Shown piece by piece: positions 54,294-62,547 of a DNA stretch of 64,000 nucleotides. Each line of letters opens with the position of its first letter. Position 1 is the stretch's first letter. The position numbers and the translations under genes are program-made. The DNA comes from Bacteroidota bacterium. Its GTDB lineage: Bacteria; Bacteroidota; Bacteroidia; Bacteroidales; Dysgonomonadaceae. The notes below the pieces were generated by a model. It did no database searches, was not told the origin of the DNA, and worked only from the letters and a program-made list of their open reading frames with translations. Where the stretch lies: NCBI GenBank assembly GCA_023622765.1, contig JAMNYO010000085.1, forward strand, positions 1-64,000, given 5' to 3'.

Positions 54294-55823
54294 TCACCGA
54301 ATTGTTTTATCACTTCGCTCCTGTTGTAGCACCTCGTTCACTTCATCCTCCCCCTCCTCCTTCTCCATCACCAGATCCTTCAGCAGCAGATCGTGCTTGC
54401 CTTCATACAGGCTGCTTCGCGATGCGATAAGGGCTTCCCAATGCGCATGAAACTGTTTATCGGTATCGACCAGGAAGTCTTCTGACCCCTTAGAGTCGAT
54501 TTTCGACAGAACATAGTTCACCGAGATGAGGTTGATATCCACCGCCGGCTGAAAGGCAAGCACCCGCTCATCGCTTGGTGAAGGCGTAGGAGAAAGCACG
54601 TTCAGCTCCACCAATTCGTCCAAGATGATGTGGGTAAGCCGGGCGGGGACCTGGCACCTCACCGAAAGCCGATCGGCCGTGAGAGGCGGCTGTTCGTTAG
54701 CAAACCGTTGTACCACCTCCGATGCGATCATCAACGTAAAGAAATCCCTATACCTTCTGCTAATGTTTCTCGTCTCCTTCTCGAAGGAAAAATTTCTCAC
54801 GTTCTGCGCGGCGTACGACAACTCCGCACCAATCAGGGTGATGAACCACGAGAGCTGAATCCAGAGGAGCATGAGGGGGATGGCCGCGAACGTCCCGTAA
54901 ATCGCGTTGTAACGGGTAATCCATATCTGCCCGGAAAGGTAGAGCATTTGAACGAATTGAAAGGTGACCCCCGCCACGATTCCCGCGATGAACGCATTGT
55001 GAAACTTCACCTTGGTGTTCGGTATGACCAGGTAGAGGACGGTGAACAGCAAGATAATCAACGCGAACGGGACGACATCCAGAAGCCTGGGGATAAAGGG
55101 ATAGAGGATATAAATCGCCTTGAGCGTATCGTTCTGAGGATAGTTCAGGATGGTAAGCGCATTGATCAGGATAAAGAAGATGGGCACGAACAGCACCATC
55201 GCCGAGTAGTCGGTCATCTTCCGGGCAATGCTTCGCCCCCGGCTTATCTGCCATATCTTGTTGAAGTTGGCCTCGATGTCATTAAAGAGGAGCAGAATGG
55301 TGTAGAGAAACAGGAGGATACCGATCCCAGCAAACAGGCCCCCACCCTTGGCCTCTTCCAGCGAATTATTAATTGCTTCCAGCAGGATGTCGATGAACTC
55401 GTGGGTACGTTCACTGGCACTCACTCCACCAACTACCCGCTCGCTGGTCACCATTTCCGTCAGGTGCCTGTTGCCCCCGGTCATCAAGTTGAAGAGGCCG
55501 CTCTGCATGATGTTTTCTATCCCGAACCCGCGGGCGATGGCGAAAATAATGGCCAGCAGCGGCACGATAGAGAGCAGGGTACGGTAGGTTAGCGACCGTG
55601 CGCTGGCAGCGATGTTTAGTTCCTGCACGTTTCGCACGGTCAGCATCACCGTTTTTATCGCGTTGAAAAGGATGTTTTCCTTGTTCGACATCGACTCCGG
55701 GTTCAAGCGCCAGATATCATACGTGAGGAACTGAATTACACGGGTGACCCGGCTCCAAAGTCGCCCGATCCTACCACGCTCCTCCTTTTCCTCGCTGTCC
55801 CTTTTCTTCGCGTTTCCCGCCAT
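54294..55823 (-). CDS. YihY/BrkB-family inner-membrane protein
   Basis: 509 residues with about six membrane segments between residues 75 and 330 (SLTYRTLLSIVPLLAIIFAI, GAELSYAAQN) of the YihY/BrkB family. Function is unsettled; the old label as RNase BN is wrong for this family. A C-terminal extension of about 160 residues includes a winged-helix-like part (DRLSVRCQVPARLTHIILDEL) and a charged tail. It lies just downstream of the RNase P RNA gene and upstream of sufC. Confidence 0.88.
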   Translation of the reverse strand: MAGNAKKRDSEEKEERGRIGRLWSRVTRVIQFLTYDIWRLNPESMSNKENILFNAIKTVMLTVRNVQELNIAASARSLTYRTLLSIVPLLAIIFAIARGFGIENIMQSGLFNLMTGGNRHLTEMVTSERVVGGVSASERTHEFIDILLEAINNSLEEAKGGGLFAGIGILLFLYTILLLFNDIEANFNKIWQISRGRSIARKMTDYSAMVLFVPIFFILINALTILNYPQNDTLKAIYILYPFIPRLLDVVPFALIILLFTVLYLVIPNTKVKFHNAFIAGIVAGVTFQFVQMLYLSGQIWITRYNAIYGTFAAIPLMLLWIQLSWFITLIGAELSYAAQNVRNFSFEKETRNISRRYRDFFTLMIASEVVQRFANEQPPLTADRLSVRCQVPARLTHIILDELVELNVLSPTPSPSDERVLAFQPAVDINLISVNYVLSKIDSKGSEDFLVDTDKQFHAHWEALIASRSSLYEGKHDLLLKDLVMEKEEGEDEVNEVLQQERSDKTIR

Positions 55824-55845
55824 ATCGCTTCTTGATGGTTCCTGA

Positions 55846-56210
55846 AAAAAGCAGCCGGTCTATAAGCCGGGTTCTGTATCCCGGCGAACCGGGTGTTTGT
55901 CATTTATCTGCGGGGCGATGTCACCATCCCCCTGTAGCGGCCTACCCCTCGGCATCGGGCGAGCAACCCTACCTATCCGATATACATGGCCTTGCAACCC
56001 ATAGCGCGTACGGCGTGCCACGTCACCATGGCACCCGGTGAGCCCTTACCTCACCTTTTCACCCTTGCCCCGGCCAAGCCGCGGCGGTTGTTTTCTGTTA
56101 CGCTAGCCTGCCCTCGCGAACCGCTTCCCGTTAGGAAGTATGGTGCTCTGCGTTGCCCGGACTTTCCTCCCTCCCACGTGGGGAGAGCGACAAACCGACC
56201 GGCTGCAGGT
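55846..56210 (-). ncRNA. rnpB: RNase P RNA, bacterial type A
   Basis: On the minus strand the region starts with CTGCAGCCGGTCGGTTT, contains the P4 half GAGGAAAGTCCGGGC near 56160-56175, and ends with the partner ACAGAACCCGGCTTA followed by AGACCGGCTGC and a TTTTTT run. These are the conserved 5' and 3' core strands of RNase P RNA, the ribozyme that matures tRNA 5' ends. The 365-base length is normal. Open frames across it on the other strand are not genes. Confidence 0.95.
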
Positions 56211-56320
56211 TGCAAAAATAGCAATAAGAATTGAGTCGTGTTTTTCTCACCTTTTCAAGGTTTGTTATCAGGGTCGCGGTGAGTGTTGAAAACAGAATAC
56301 TCTAAGATTTCAAAACTAGT

Positions 56321-56557
56321 TTATAATTCATGACTTTTTATTAACCTGCCTTTCACCTCTTCCCAGCTGTACGAAGCCGTCTCCCCTTTTAAGTGCTTTT
56401 CTCTATCATTGTCCAACTCCTGGTAAAAAGACTCAGGAACAGACAGGTTAGTTCCCTCTTCCGTGTCAACGATAGCTTCAATAATCCGTAAGATTCGATC
56501 ATCCGCTTTATCAACAAACTTGTGAATTTTACTCTTAATCGCTAGATTGCCGTCCAT
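56321..56557 (-). CDS. Small antitoxin-like protein without visible toxin
   Basis: 78 residues from the ATG at 56557. The frame runs to a TTG at 56593, but a TACCTTTG -7 box covers that position, so the inner ATG is preferred. The helical, charged sequence with SVPESFYQELDNDREKHLKG and a C-terminal SWEEVKGRL resembles putative addiction-module (RelB-like) antitoxin components. No toxin gene adjoins it. It could be a lone antitoxin, a remnant or an unrelated small protein. Confidence 0.55.
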   Translation of the reverse strand: MDGNLAIKSKIHKFVDKADDRILRIIEAIVDTEEGTNLSVPESFYQELDNDREKHLKGETASYSWEEVKGRLIKSHEL

Positions 56558-56590
56558 AATCCTGTTTTTAACAAAATTGTCATCGTACTT

Positions 56591-56598
56591 CAAAGGTA
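56591..56598 (-). promoter_or_regulatory. -7 box for the small antitoxin-like gene
   Basis: TACCTTTG on the minus strand is a perfect TAnnTTTG. A TTTG lies 24 bases upstream, a little far. It decides against the TTG start at 56593. Confidence 0.4.
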
Positions 56599-56697
56599 AA
56601 AAATAGTTTTGAATTGTCCAATCAAAAGAGTAACAACATGAGACCCACGAGCTAAACTAAAAGTACGATACATTCCTGTATTTTTAAGAAAAAACAA

Positions 56698-56705
56698 TAC
56701 ATTTG
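56698..56705 (+). promoter_or_regulatory. -7 box for the GH43-like gene
   Basis: TACATTTG is a perfect TAnnTTTG, 62 bases before the GH43-like start. The -33 position reads CCTG, a poor match. Confidence 0.35.
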
Positions 56706-56767
56706 CGATGATTGTCTACTAGACGGCAATAAATATATATTTTCGCCATTTATAAAAACAACTACAC

Positions 56768-57781
56768 ATGAGAATCTTATTGCCCTTTTTAATGCTCTTA
56801 TTCACTAGCCTTATTACGGCACAAGATGTAAGCCAGAAAATGTTTTCAGCCGATGAAATCAGGATACGTGATCCCTATATCTTTGCTGACACGGTTACAC
56901 GTAAGTACTACATGTACGCCCAGAGACATAACCGCTTAGTAGACAATAGCGACAATGCAACTTTCAAAGGAGTTGAAGTCTACGTCAGCAGTGACCTGAG
57001 GCAGTGGGAAACACCTAAGCCCGTGCTTGTCTTGGATGAAAATTCCTGGGCCACGAATATGGTATGGGCACCCGAAATGCATGCATACAATGGGAAATAT
57101 TATCTATTCGTTACCCTTACCTCCTCTGAAACCCACAAACACATGAAAAATCCTGAAGGTGAAACGGACTGGCCCCCTCACTACAAGAGGGGAACCCAGA
57201 TTTTTGTGGCCGACTCACCGATGAGCCCCTTCAGGGCGTTTGACAACAAGCCGCATACACCTGATAACTGGATGGCGTTGGACGGAACGTTGTACGTGGA
57301 AAACGGCACACCCTATATGATTTTCTGCCACGAATGGGTTGAAATTGTTGATGGCTCCATAGATTATATCCGATTATCCCCTGACCTGTCTAAGCCCGTT
57401 GGTAAACCACGTACCATGTTTCACGCTTCCGAGGCAAAATGGTCAACCGGTAAAAACAGCAAAGTGACCGATGGATGTTTTATCTACAAAACCAAGTGGA
57501 ACAAGCTATTGATGATTTGGTCAAGCTTTGGCACCAAAGGATATGCCATCGGGATAGCAGAATCTAAGTCGGGCAAACTAAAAGGTCCCTGGATGCAACA
57601 AGATGCGTTGCTTTTTGAAGAAGACGGGGGACATGGCATGATTTTTAAAACTTTCGACGGGAGGCTATTGCTCGCCTTTCATCAACCCAACAGTCCGGCA
57701 GGAAAAGAGAGGTTAAAACTATTCGAAATTGAAGATACAGGTGAATCCTTGAAGTTAAAACAGGCAGCTAACAGGCATTAA
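56768..57781 (+). CDS. Glycoside hydrolase family 43-like enzyme
   Basis: A 337-residue secreted protein (signal peptide ending ITAQ) with a five-bladed propeller. The expected GH43 acids are visible: Asp in RIRDPYIFAD as base, Asp in WMALDGTLYVENG as pKa modulator and Glu in CHEWVEIVDG as acid. VWAPEMHAYNGKYYLF is a further family pattern. GH43 enzymes act on arabinose- or xylose-containing glycans. It precedes an IPT/NHL-SusC-SusD set by 187 bases and is probably the first enzyme of PUL 3. Confidence 0.87.
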   Translation: MRILLPFLMLLFTSLITAQDVSQKMFSADEIRIRDPYIFADTVTRKYYMYAQRHNRLVDNSDNATFKGVEVYVSSDLRQWETPKPVLVLDENSWATNMVWAPEMHAYNGKYYLFVTLTSSETHKHMKNPEGETDWPPHYKRGTQIFVADSPMSPFRAFDNKPHTPDNWMALDGTLYVENGTPYMIFCHEWVEIVDGSIDYIRLSPDLSKPVGKPRTMFHASEAKWSTGKNSKVTDGCFIYKTKWNKLLMIWSSFGTKGYAIGIAESKSGKLKGPWMQQDALLFEEDGGHGMIFKTFDGRLLLAFHQPNSPAGKERLKLFEIEDTGESLKLKQAANRH

Positions 57782-57896
57782 ATACACAATATCAACGTGA
57801 GTATGCCAACAGGCTTGCTATGCCCTAAGCTCAACTTGGAGGTACAAAATTTTAACCAGTAAACTTGAAAAAACGACCTTTATACAAGATTTTGTT

Positions 57897-57904
57897 TATA
57901 TTTG
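57897..57904 (+). promoter_or_regulatory. -7 box for the PUL 3 lipoprotein gene
   Basis: TATATTTG is a perfect TAnnTTTG, 64 bases before the IPT/NHL gene. No TTTG at the right distance. It suggests that lipoprotein, susC and susD can be transcribed apart from the GH43-like gene. Confidence 0.35.
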
Positions 57905-57968
57905 TGTCCTTAAAGTTATTGAATGAATTTTTCTAAATTTTAAACGCAACAATATTAATTTTCTCATC

Positions 57969-59318
57969 ATGAAAATGACAAGATTCCTTTTTCTTATCTT
58001 GCTGTCACTACTCTTAGCTTGCGAAAGCAGTAGTGATGCTGAAACCAATGAATTTGACAGGCCCCACAATCCCAGTCTAAACATTCAGGTGGATGGCATT
58101 GGCCCCACGAAAGGAGGGCTAGGAACAAAAGTCGTTGTGAGTGGGAGCAACTTCGGGAATGACAAAGAGAAGGTGACCCTTCTGTTTAACGACAAGAAAG
58201 CTTTGATATTAAGGGTGCAGGACAACGCGATTTACGCCTTGGTTCCCAAGCAACCTGGTGAGTTCTCTACCATTAAAGTGATCGTGGATGGGAAAGAAGC
58301 GGTTTTGGAGGGCACACGGTTCAAGTATTATATAAAAGCCGTGGTGACCACCATCGCGGGAAGATGGAATGTAGCCAGTAATCCGCCTATTGATGGCCCC
58401 GCCTTGGACGCCACCTTTTATCGCCCTGCAAAAATTGCCGTTGATGATATTGGCAACGTGCTGGTTGCGGATGATCAGAGCGGTGCACGGATGAGGTTAA
58501 TCTCTACCGCTGAGAACAAAATGACAACCGTCCTCAACATGAGTGTGCCTTGGAGCACCACATTTAACGAGCAGTTCACGCACAATTTCGTGATGGAGAG
58601 AAATGCCGGCGCCCGTCCCATCCTTTTCTACAGCTTGAGCAAAGAGAGCAACTATATTGACTCGGAAATCTATTATGACCAGAAAGATGAAAATGGCAAC
58701 TGGATTTTTGGTTCATATACGGCATGCGCCCTGGGGGCTGATGATACCTATGTTTACATGATGAGTGAGAGAGGCGAACGTTTTGTAAGGGTTCATCAAC
58801 AAACAAGAAAAGTGGAGTTAATAGGTCAAAATATCCCTACGGGGCAATATTCTCATATGACATTTAACGCCAAGGATCGGATGATGTACTTGTCACTGGA
58901 GGCTTCTGGCCGTATTATGCGGTTTAATCCTCTACACACTCCACCTGGTGAAAGCACCCCATGGATTACATGGGACGATATGGAGTGGATTATCGGGACA
59001 GGGGTTGTCTCTTCCATGTCGAAAGAGGGACATGGACGGGAAGCCCAATTGGGAACACTGTGTGGCTTGGGATCAGACCACGAGGGTAACGTCTATATTT
59101 GCGATCAAAAGTTCCATTGCGTGTGGAAAGTGGATCCTCTGCTAAACTGTACAGTCTTTGCAGGCCCCCCCGCGGGACCGGCAGTATCCGGGTATAGAGA
59201 TGGCAAACCAGAAGAAGCCCTCTTTAACCGTCCATACGACATCACGGCAACCTATGATGGACTTATTTACGTTGCCGATACATTTAACCGGGTGGTACGC
59301 TGTATATCCATACAATGA
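57969..59318 (+). CDS. IPT/TIG and NHL-repeat surface lipoprotein (PUL 3)
   Basis: A 449-residue lipoprotein (lipobox LLLAC) with an IPT/TIG domain (about 38-115: GPTKGGLGTKVVVSGSNFGN) and an NHL-type propeller (NVLVADDQSGARMRLIS, VYICDQKFHCVWKVDP, IYVADTFNRVVRCIS). It has the same order and length as the first gene of PUL 1 and the same position before susC, so the two are paralogs and likely have matching roles in glycan binding. After its stop, the structured repeat copy B precedes susC. Confidence 0.86.
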   Translation: MKMTRFLFLILLSLLLACESSSDAETNEFDRPHNPSLNIQVDGIGPTKGGLGTKVVVSGSNFGNDKEKVTLLFNDKKALILRVQDNAIYALVPKQPGEFSTIKVIVDGKEAVLEGTRFKYYIKAVVTTIAGRWNVASNPPIDGPALDATFYRPAKIAVDDIGNVLVADDQSGARMRLISTAENKMTTVLNMSVPWSTTFNEQFTHNFVMERNAGARPILFYSLSKESNYIDSEIYYDQKDENGNWIFGSYTACALGADDTYVYMMSERGERFVRVHQQTRKVELIGQNIPTGQYSHMTFNAKDRMMYLSLEASGRIMRFNPLHTPPGESTPWITWDDMEWIIGTGVVSSMSKEGHGREAQLGTLCGLGSDHEGNVYICDQKFHCVWKVDPLLNCTVFAGPPAGPAVSGYRDGKPEEALFNRPYDITATYDGLIYVADTFNRVVRCISIQ

Positions 59319-59338
59319 AAAATAAAAATATAATAATC

Positions 59339-59399
59339 GTATGAAACGAGCATAACAACTTTTCTCACACAAGAACATGATAAAAAGCGAGTTCCATAT
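59339..59399 (+). repeat. Structured leader repeat, copy B
   Basis: 61 bp, 55 of 61 identical to the reverse complement of 26037-26097, with the same ends and inner TTCT/AGAA hairpin. It lies between the IPT/NHL gene and susC, 30 bases before the susC start. Both full copies open with ATGAAACGAGCAT followed by A or G and A, forming a four-codon frame with a stop. Confidence 0.8.
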
Positions 59400-59429
59400 G
59401 ATACCTTTGAAAATAATAGTTTTGATCAT

Positions 59430-62400
59430 ATGAAAATGAATAGAATTATAGCTCTCGTCACTTTCTGCTTGGTCTGTTCTCTGACATACTCTCAAACAAG
59501 GGTAACGGTGAGCGGAGTGGTTTCTGACAGCCATGGAGAGACACTCGTGGGTGTTAGCATTTACGAAAAATCGGATCCCAGCAAAGGGATCGTGACTGAC
59601 TATGAAGGCAAGTACAAAACCACCGTAACAGCTGGTGATGTACTGGTGTTTTCCTATATAGGCTTCAATACCCGGGAGATAAAGGTTGGAACCGAGCCCA
59701 ATCAATTTATCAATGTAGAGATGGAAGAGGCTGCTCAGATGCTTGAGGAGATAAGCGTGGTGGGCTATGGCACGCAGAGAAAGGTGAGCGTGGTGGGCTC
59801 CATTGCTACAGTAAGGCCCGATGAGCTGAAAGTGGGTGGTGTAAGCTCCGTGACAAACAACCTGGCCGGACGTATCGCGGGCCTAATCGGTGTACAATCC
59901 AGCGGTGAACCCGGATCGGATGTCTCCGAGTTCTGGATCCGCGGGATCAGCACGTTTGGGGGCGGAAGCAGTGCTCTGGTATTAATTGATGGAATCGATA
60001 GAGGTACATCAGGATTGAACGACTTAGCCCCGGAAGATATAGAGAGTTTTTCGGTGTTGAAGGATGCCACCGCTACCGCCATCTACGGTGCCCGCGGTGC
60101 AAATGGGGTGATTCTTATCAATACCCGACGCGGGGAAGAGGGCAAGATAACCGTAAGTGCCAACTTTAAGACGAGCGTGGAAACCTTGCCGCGTCTCCCT
60201 GACTATTTAAATGCCTATGATTATGCAACGCTTGCCAACGAGGCAAGGGTGGTGAGGGGAGGCCTTCCGATCTACTCCTCTGAAATTTTCGATATCATCA
60301 AATACGGTATGGATCCCGACCTATTCCCCAATGTGAATTGGCAGAAGGAGATTTTGAGGGAAAGGGCACATGCGCACCAAGGCAATATCAACATCTCCGG
60401 GGGAGCACGGTTGGCAAAATACTACATGAGCCTCTTTTACCGTACCAATGATGCTATCTATAAACAGGAAGGAATGGAGAAGTATCACTCCAACGTACGC
60501 CGCAACCAATATTCCTTCCGTAGTAATATCGACGTGGATGCCACCCCTAGTACAAAGGTGAGCCTGTTGCTCTCTGCTAAATTGGTCGATCAGAATCGTC
60601 CCGGTATGGGCAATACCAGTGAAATATGGAGCGCGGTTTCAAATATCACCCCCATGACGGTTCCCGTTATGTATTCCAACGGTATGTTCCCATCCTATGG
60701 ACCAGGAAACAATACATCACCAACGGTGCTGCTGAATGAAACGGGATATCGTACGGACCGTTCGAATGCCATTGAGACATTGCTCACCATAGAGCAGGAT
60801 TTCAGCTCATGGGTAGATGGACTGAAAGCTACAGGAAGCATCTCGTTCGATAATGACAATAGCCATACCCAAACACGATACAAGATGCCTGATCTCTATA
60901 TGGCTGTAGATCGTAACTGGCAGACGGGAGAACTACTCACGACCAAAACGGTGGTTGCCTCGCCCATGAGCTACGGCAGCTCCTCCTATGGCAGACGCAC
61001 GATATATCTTGAAGGGAAAATCAATTATGATAAAATAATTAGCGACAAGCATCGTGTTGGGGCACTCCTACTTTACCAACAGAAAGATTATCAACGTACA
61101 GACGTATACAATGAATTATCATCCATCCCGAGACGAAATCAGGGTATGGCCGGAAGGTTCACCTATTCATTTGATGACATCTACTTCCTGGAAGGGAACT
61201 TTGGATACAATGGTTCAGAGAACTTCCCCAAAGGGCAGAGGTTCGGCTTCTTCCCTTCCCTGGCCTTGGGATACGTGGTGTCTAATTACACTTACGTGCG
61301 GGATAATTACCCGTTCATAAACACCTTGAAGTTTAGATATTCATTCGGTCTGGTAGGTAATGATAAAATAGAAAGGGGAGGTTCCGAAGTTCGATTCCCC
61401 TACCTGACCAGGGTAAATGTGAATGCAAGCGGTTATTACTTCGGGGACATACCCGGTTATTACTCCGGTGTAACCGATGCTGAACTTGGATCTACCGGAC
61501 TGGTGTGGGAGAGCGCCAAAAAACATAATTGGGGGATAGACCTTACATTATGGGACAACGCGATTAATATTACCGTGGATGCCTTTTTGGATAAACGGGA
61601 CAACATCTTTATGGCCCGCAACACGTTACCAGGAACGCTTGGAATAGGTTCCACCGTTTGGGGAAATGTGGGACGGATGAAGAGCTGGGGTTCGGATGGT
61701 ACCGCCTCTTACACGAAAAAAATAGGGGACTTCACCATTGAGGCACGTGGGAACTTCACTTTTACACGTGATAAAATTTTAGATTACGACGAAGTGATTC
61801 CCCGTTACCCCTACCTGGCCCAAAAGGGCAATTCATACGGCATCACAAGGGGACTCATATCATTAGGTCTCTTTAAAGACGAAGACGATGTGAAAAACAG
61901 CCCCACCCAATTTGGAAAGGTTTTGCCCGGAGACATCAAGTACCAGGATGTGAATGGCGATGGGGTGATCAATAGCGATGACATCGTGCCGATTGGGAAC
62001 GCCCGGATTCCGAAGATACAGTACGGGTTTGCAGGTTCGGTTTTATGGAAAGGCTTCGACTTCAATATTTTCTTCAGAGGTGCGGGGAAATCGGACTTCT
62101 TCTTTGGCGGAACCGGTTTTTATCCTTTCAACGGGGAGAAGTTGGGCAATGTGCTGACCATTGTAAACGATCAAAAAAACAGGTGGACCCCAGAGTCTTA
62201 CTCAGGCGATCCGGCAACGGAAAATCCAAACGCGATTTTCCCACGCCTTACCTATGGCTATAACCAAAACAACAACCGCAACTCGACTTTCTGGTTGGCC
62301 AATGCCAGTTATTTACGCTTGAAAACGCTAGAACTGGGATATACACTCCCGAAAGAAACTTCCAAGAAGCTGGCAATGACCAATCTGCGCATCTCGTTAA

Positions 62401-62522
62401 TCGGAGACAACCTCCACGTTTGGGATAAAGTGAAATTCTGGGATCCGGAGCAGGCGAGCTCCAATGGAGCTGTATATCCGCTCACAAGGTCATACACGCT
62501 GGTGTTGCAAATGTCATTTTAA
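59430..62522 (+). CDS. SusC/RagA-family TonB-linked transporter (PUL 3)
   Basis: A 1030-residue outer membrane transporter with signal peptide (ending TYSQ), carboxypeptidase-like domain (about 25-95), plug (SVVGYGTQRKVS, VLIDGIDRG, KDATATAIYGARGANGV) and barrel. It lacks an STN domain. It aligns along its whole length with the PUL 1 SusC, for example SGEPGSDVSEFWIRGISTFG against SGEPGKNISEFWIRGIGTFG, and has nearly the same length. The substrate is probably a related plant glycan. Confidence 0.95.
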   Translation: MKMNRIIALVTFCLVCSLTYSQTRVTVSGVVSDSHGETLVGVSIYEKSDPSKGIVTDYEGKYKTTVTAGDVLVFSYIGFNTREIKVGTEPNQFINVEMEEAAQMLEEISVVGYGTQRKVSVVGSIATVRPDELKVGGVSSVTNNLAGRIAGLIGVQSSGEPGSDVSEFWIRGISTFGGGSSALVLIDGIDRGTSGLNDLAPEDIESFSVLKDATATAIYGARGANGVILINTRRGEEGKITVSANFKTSVETLPRLPDYLNAYDYATLANEARVVRGGLPIYSSEIFDIIKYGMDPDLFPNVNWQKEILRERAHAHQGNINISGGARLAKYYMSLFYRTNDAIYKQEGMEKYHSNVRRNQYSFRSNIDVDATPSTKVSLLLSAKLVDQNRPGMGNTSEIWSAVSNITPMTVPVMYSNGMFPSYGPGNNTSPTVLLNETGYRTDRSNAIETLLTIEQDFSSWVDGLKATGSISFDNDNSHTQTRYKMPDLYMAVDRNWQTGELLTTKTVVASPMSYGSSSYGRRTIYLEGKINYDKIISDKHRVGALLLYQQKDYQRTDVYNELSSIPRRNQGMAGRFTYSFDDIYFLEGNFGYNGSENFPKGQRFGFFPSLALGYVVSNYTYVRDNYPFINTLKFRYSFGLVGNDKIERGGSEVRFPYLTRVNVNASGYYFGDIPGYYSGVTDAELGSTGLVWESAKKHNWGIDLTLWDNAINITVDAFLDKRDNIFMARNTLPGTLGIGSTVWGNVGRMKSWGSDGTASYTKKIGDFTIEARGNFTFTRDKILDYDEVIPRYPYLAQKGNSYGITRGLISLGLFKDEDDVKNSPTQFGKVLPGDIKYQDVNGDGVINSDDIVPIGNARIPKIQYGFAGSVLWKGFDFNIFFRGAGKSDFFFGGTGFYPFNGEKLGNVLTIVNDQKNRWTPESYSGDPATENPNAIFPRLTYGYNQNNNRNSTFWLANASYLRLKTLELGYTLPKETSKKLAMTNLRISLIGDNLHVWDKVKFWDPEQASSNGAVYPLTRSYTLVLQMSF

Positions 62523-62547
62523 AGAAAAGGCTAAATACAATATAATT

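Noticed and set aside
54630-55592. A 320-codon open frame opposite the YihY gene
   Set aside because: Very charged, repetitive translation without domains; the opposite frame is a clear membrane protein family. An antisense shadow in GC-rich DNA.
55832-56234. Open reading frames on the plus strand across the RNase P RNA
   Set aside because: The region is fully explained by rnpB on the other strand; the translations have no family features.
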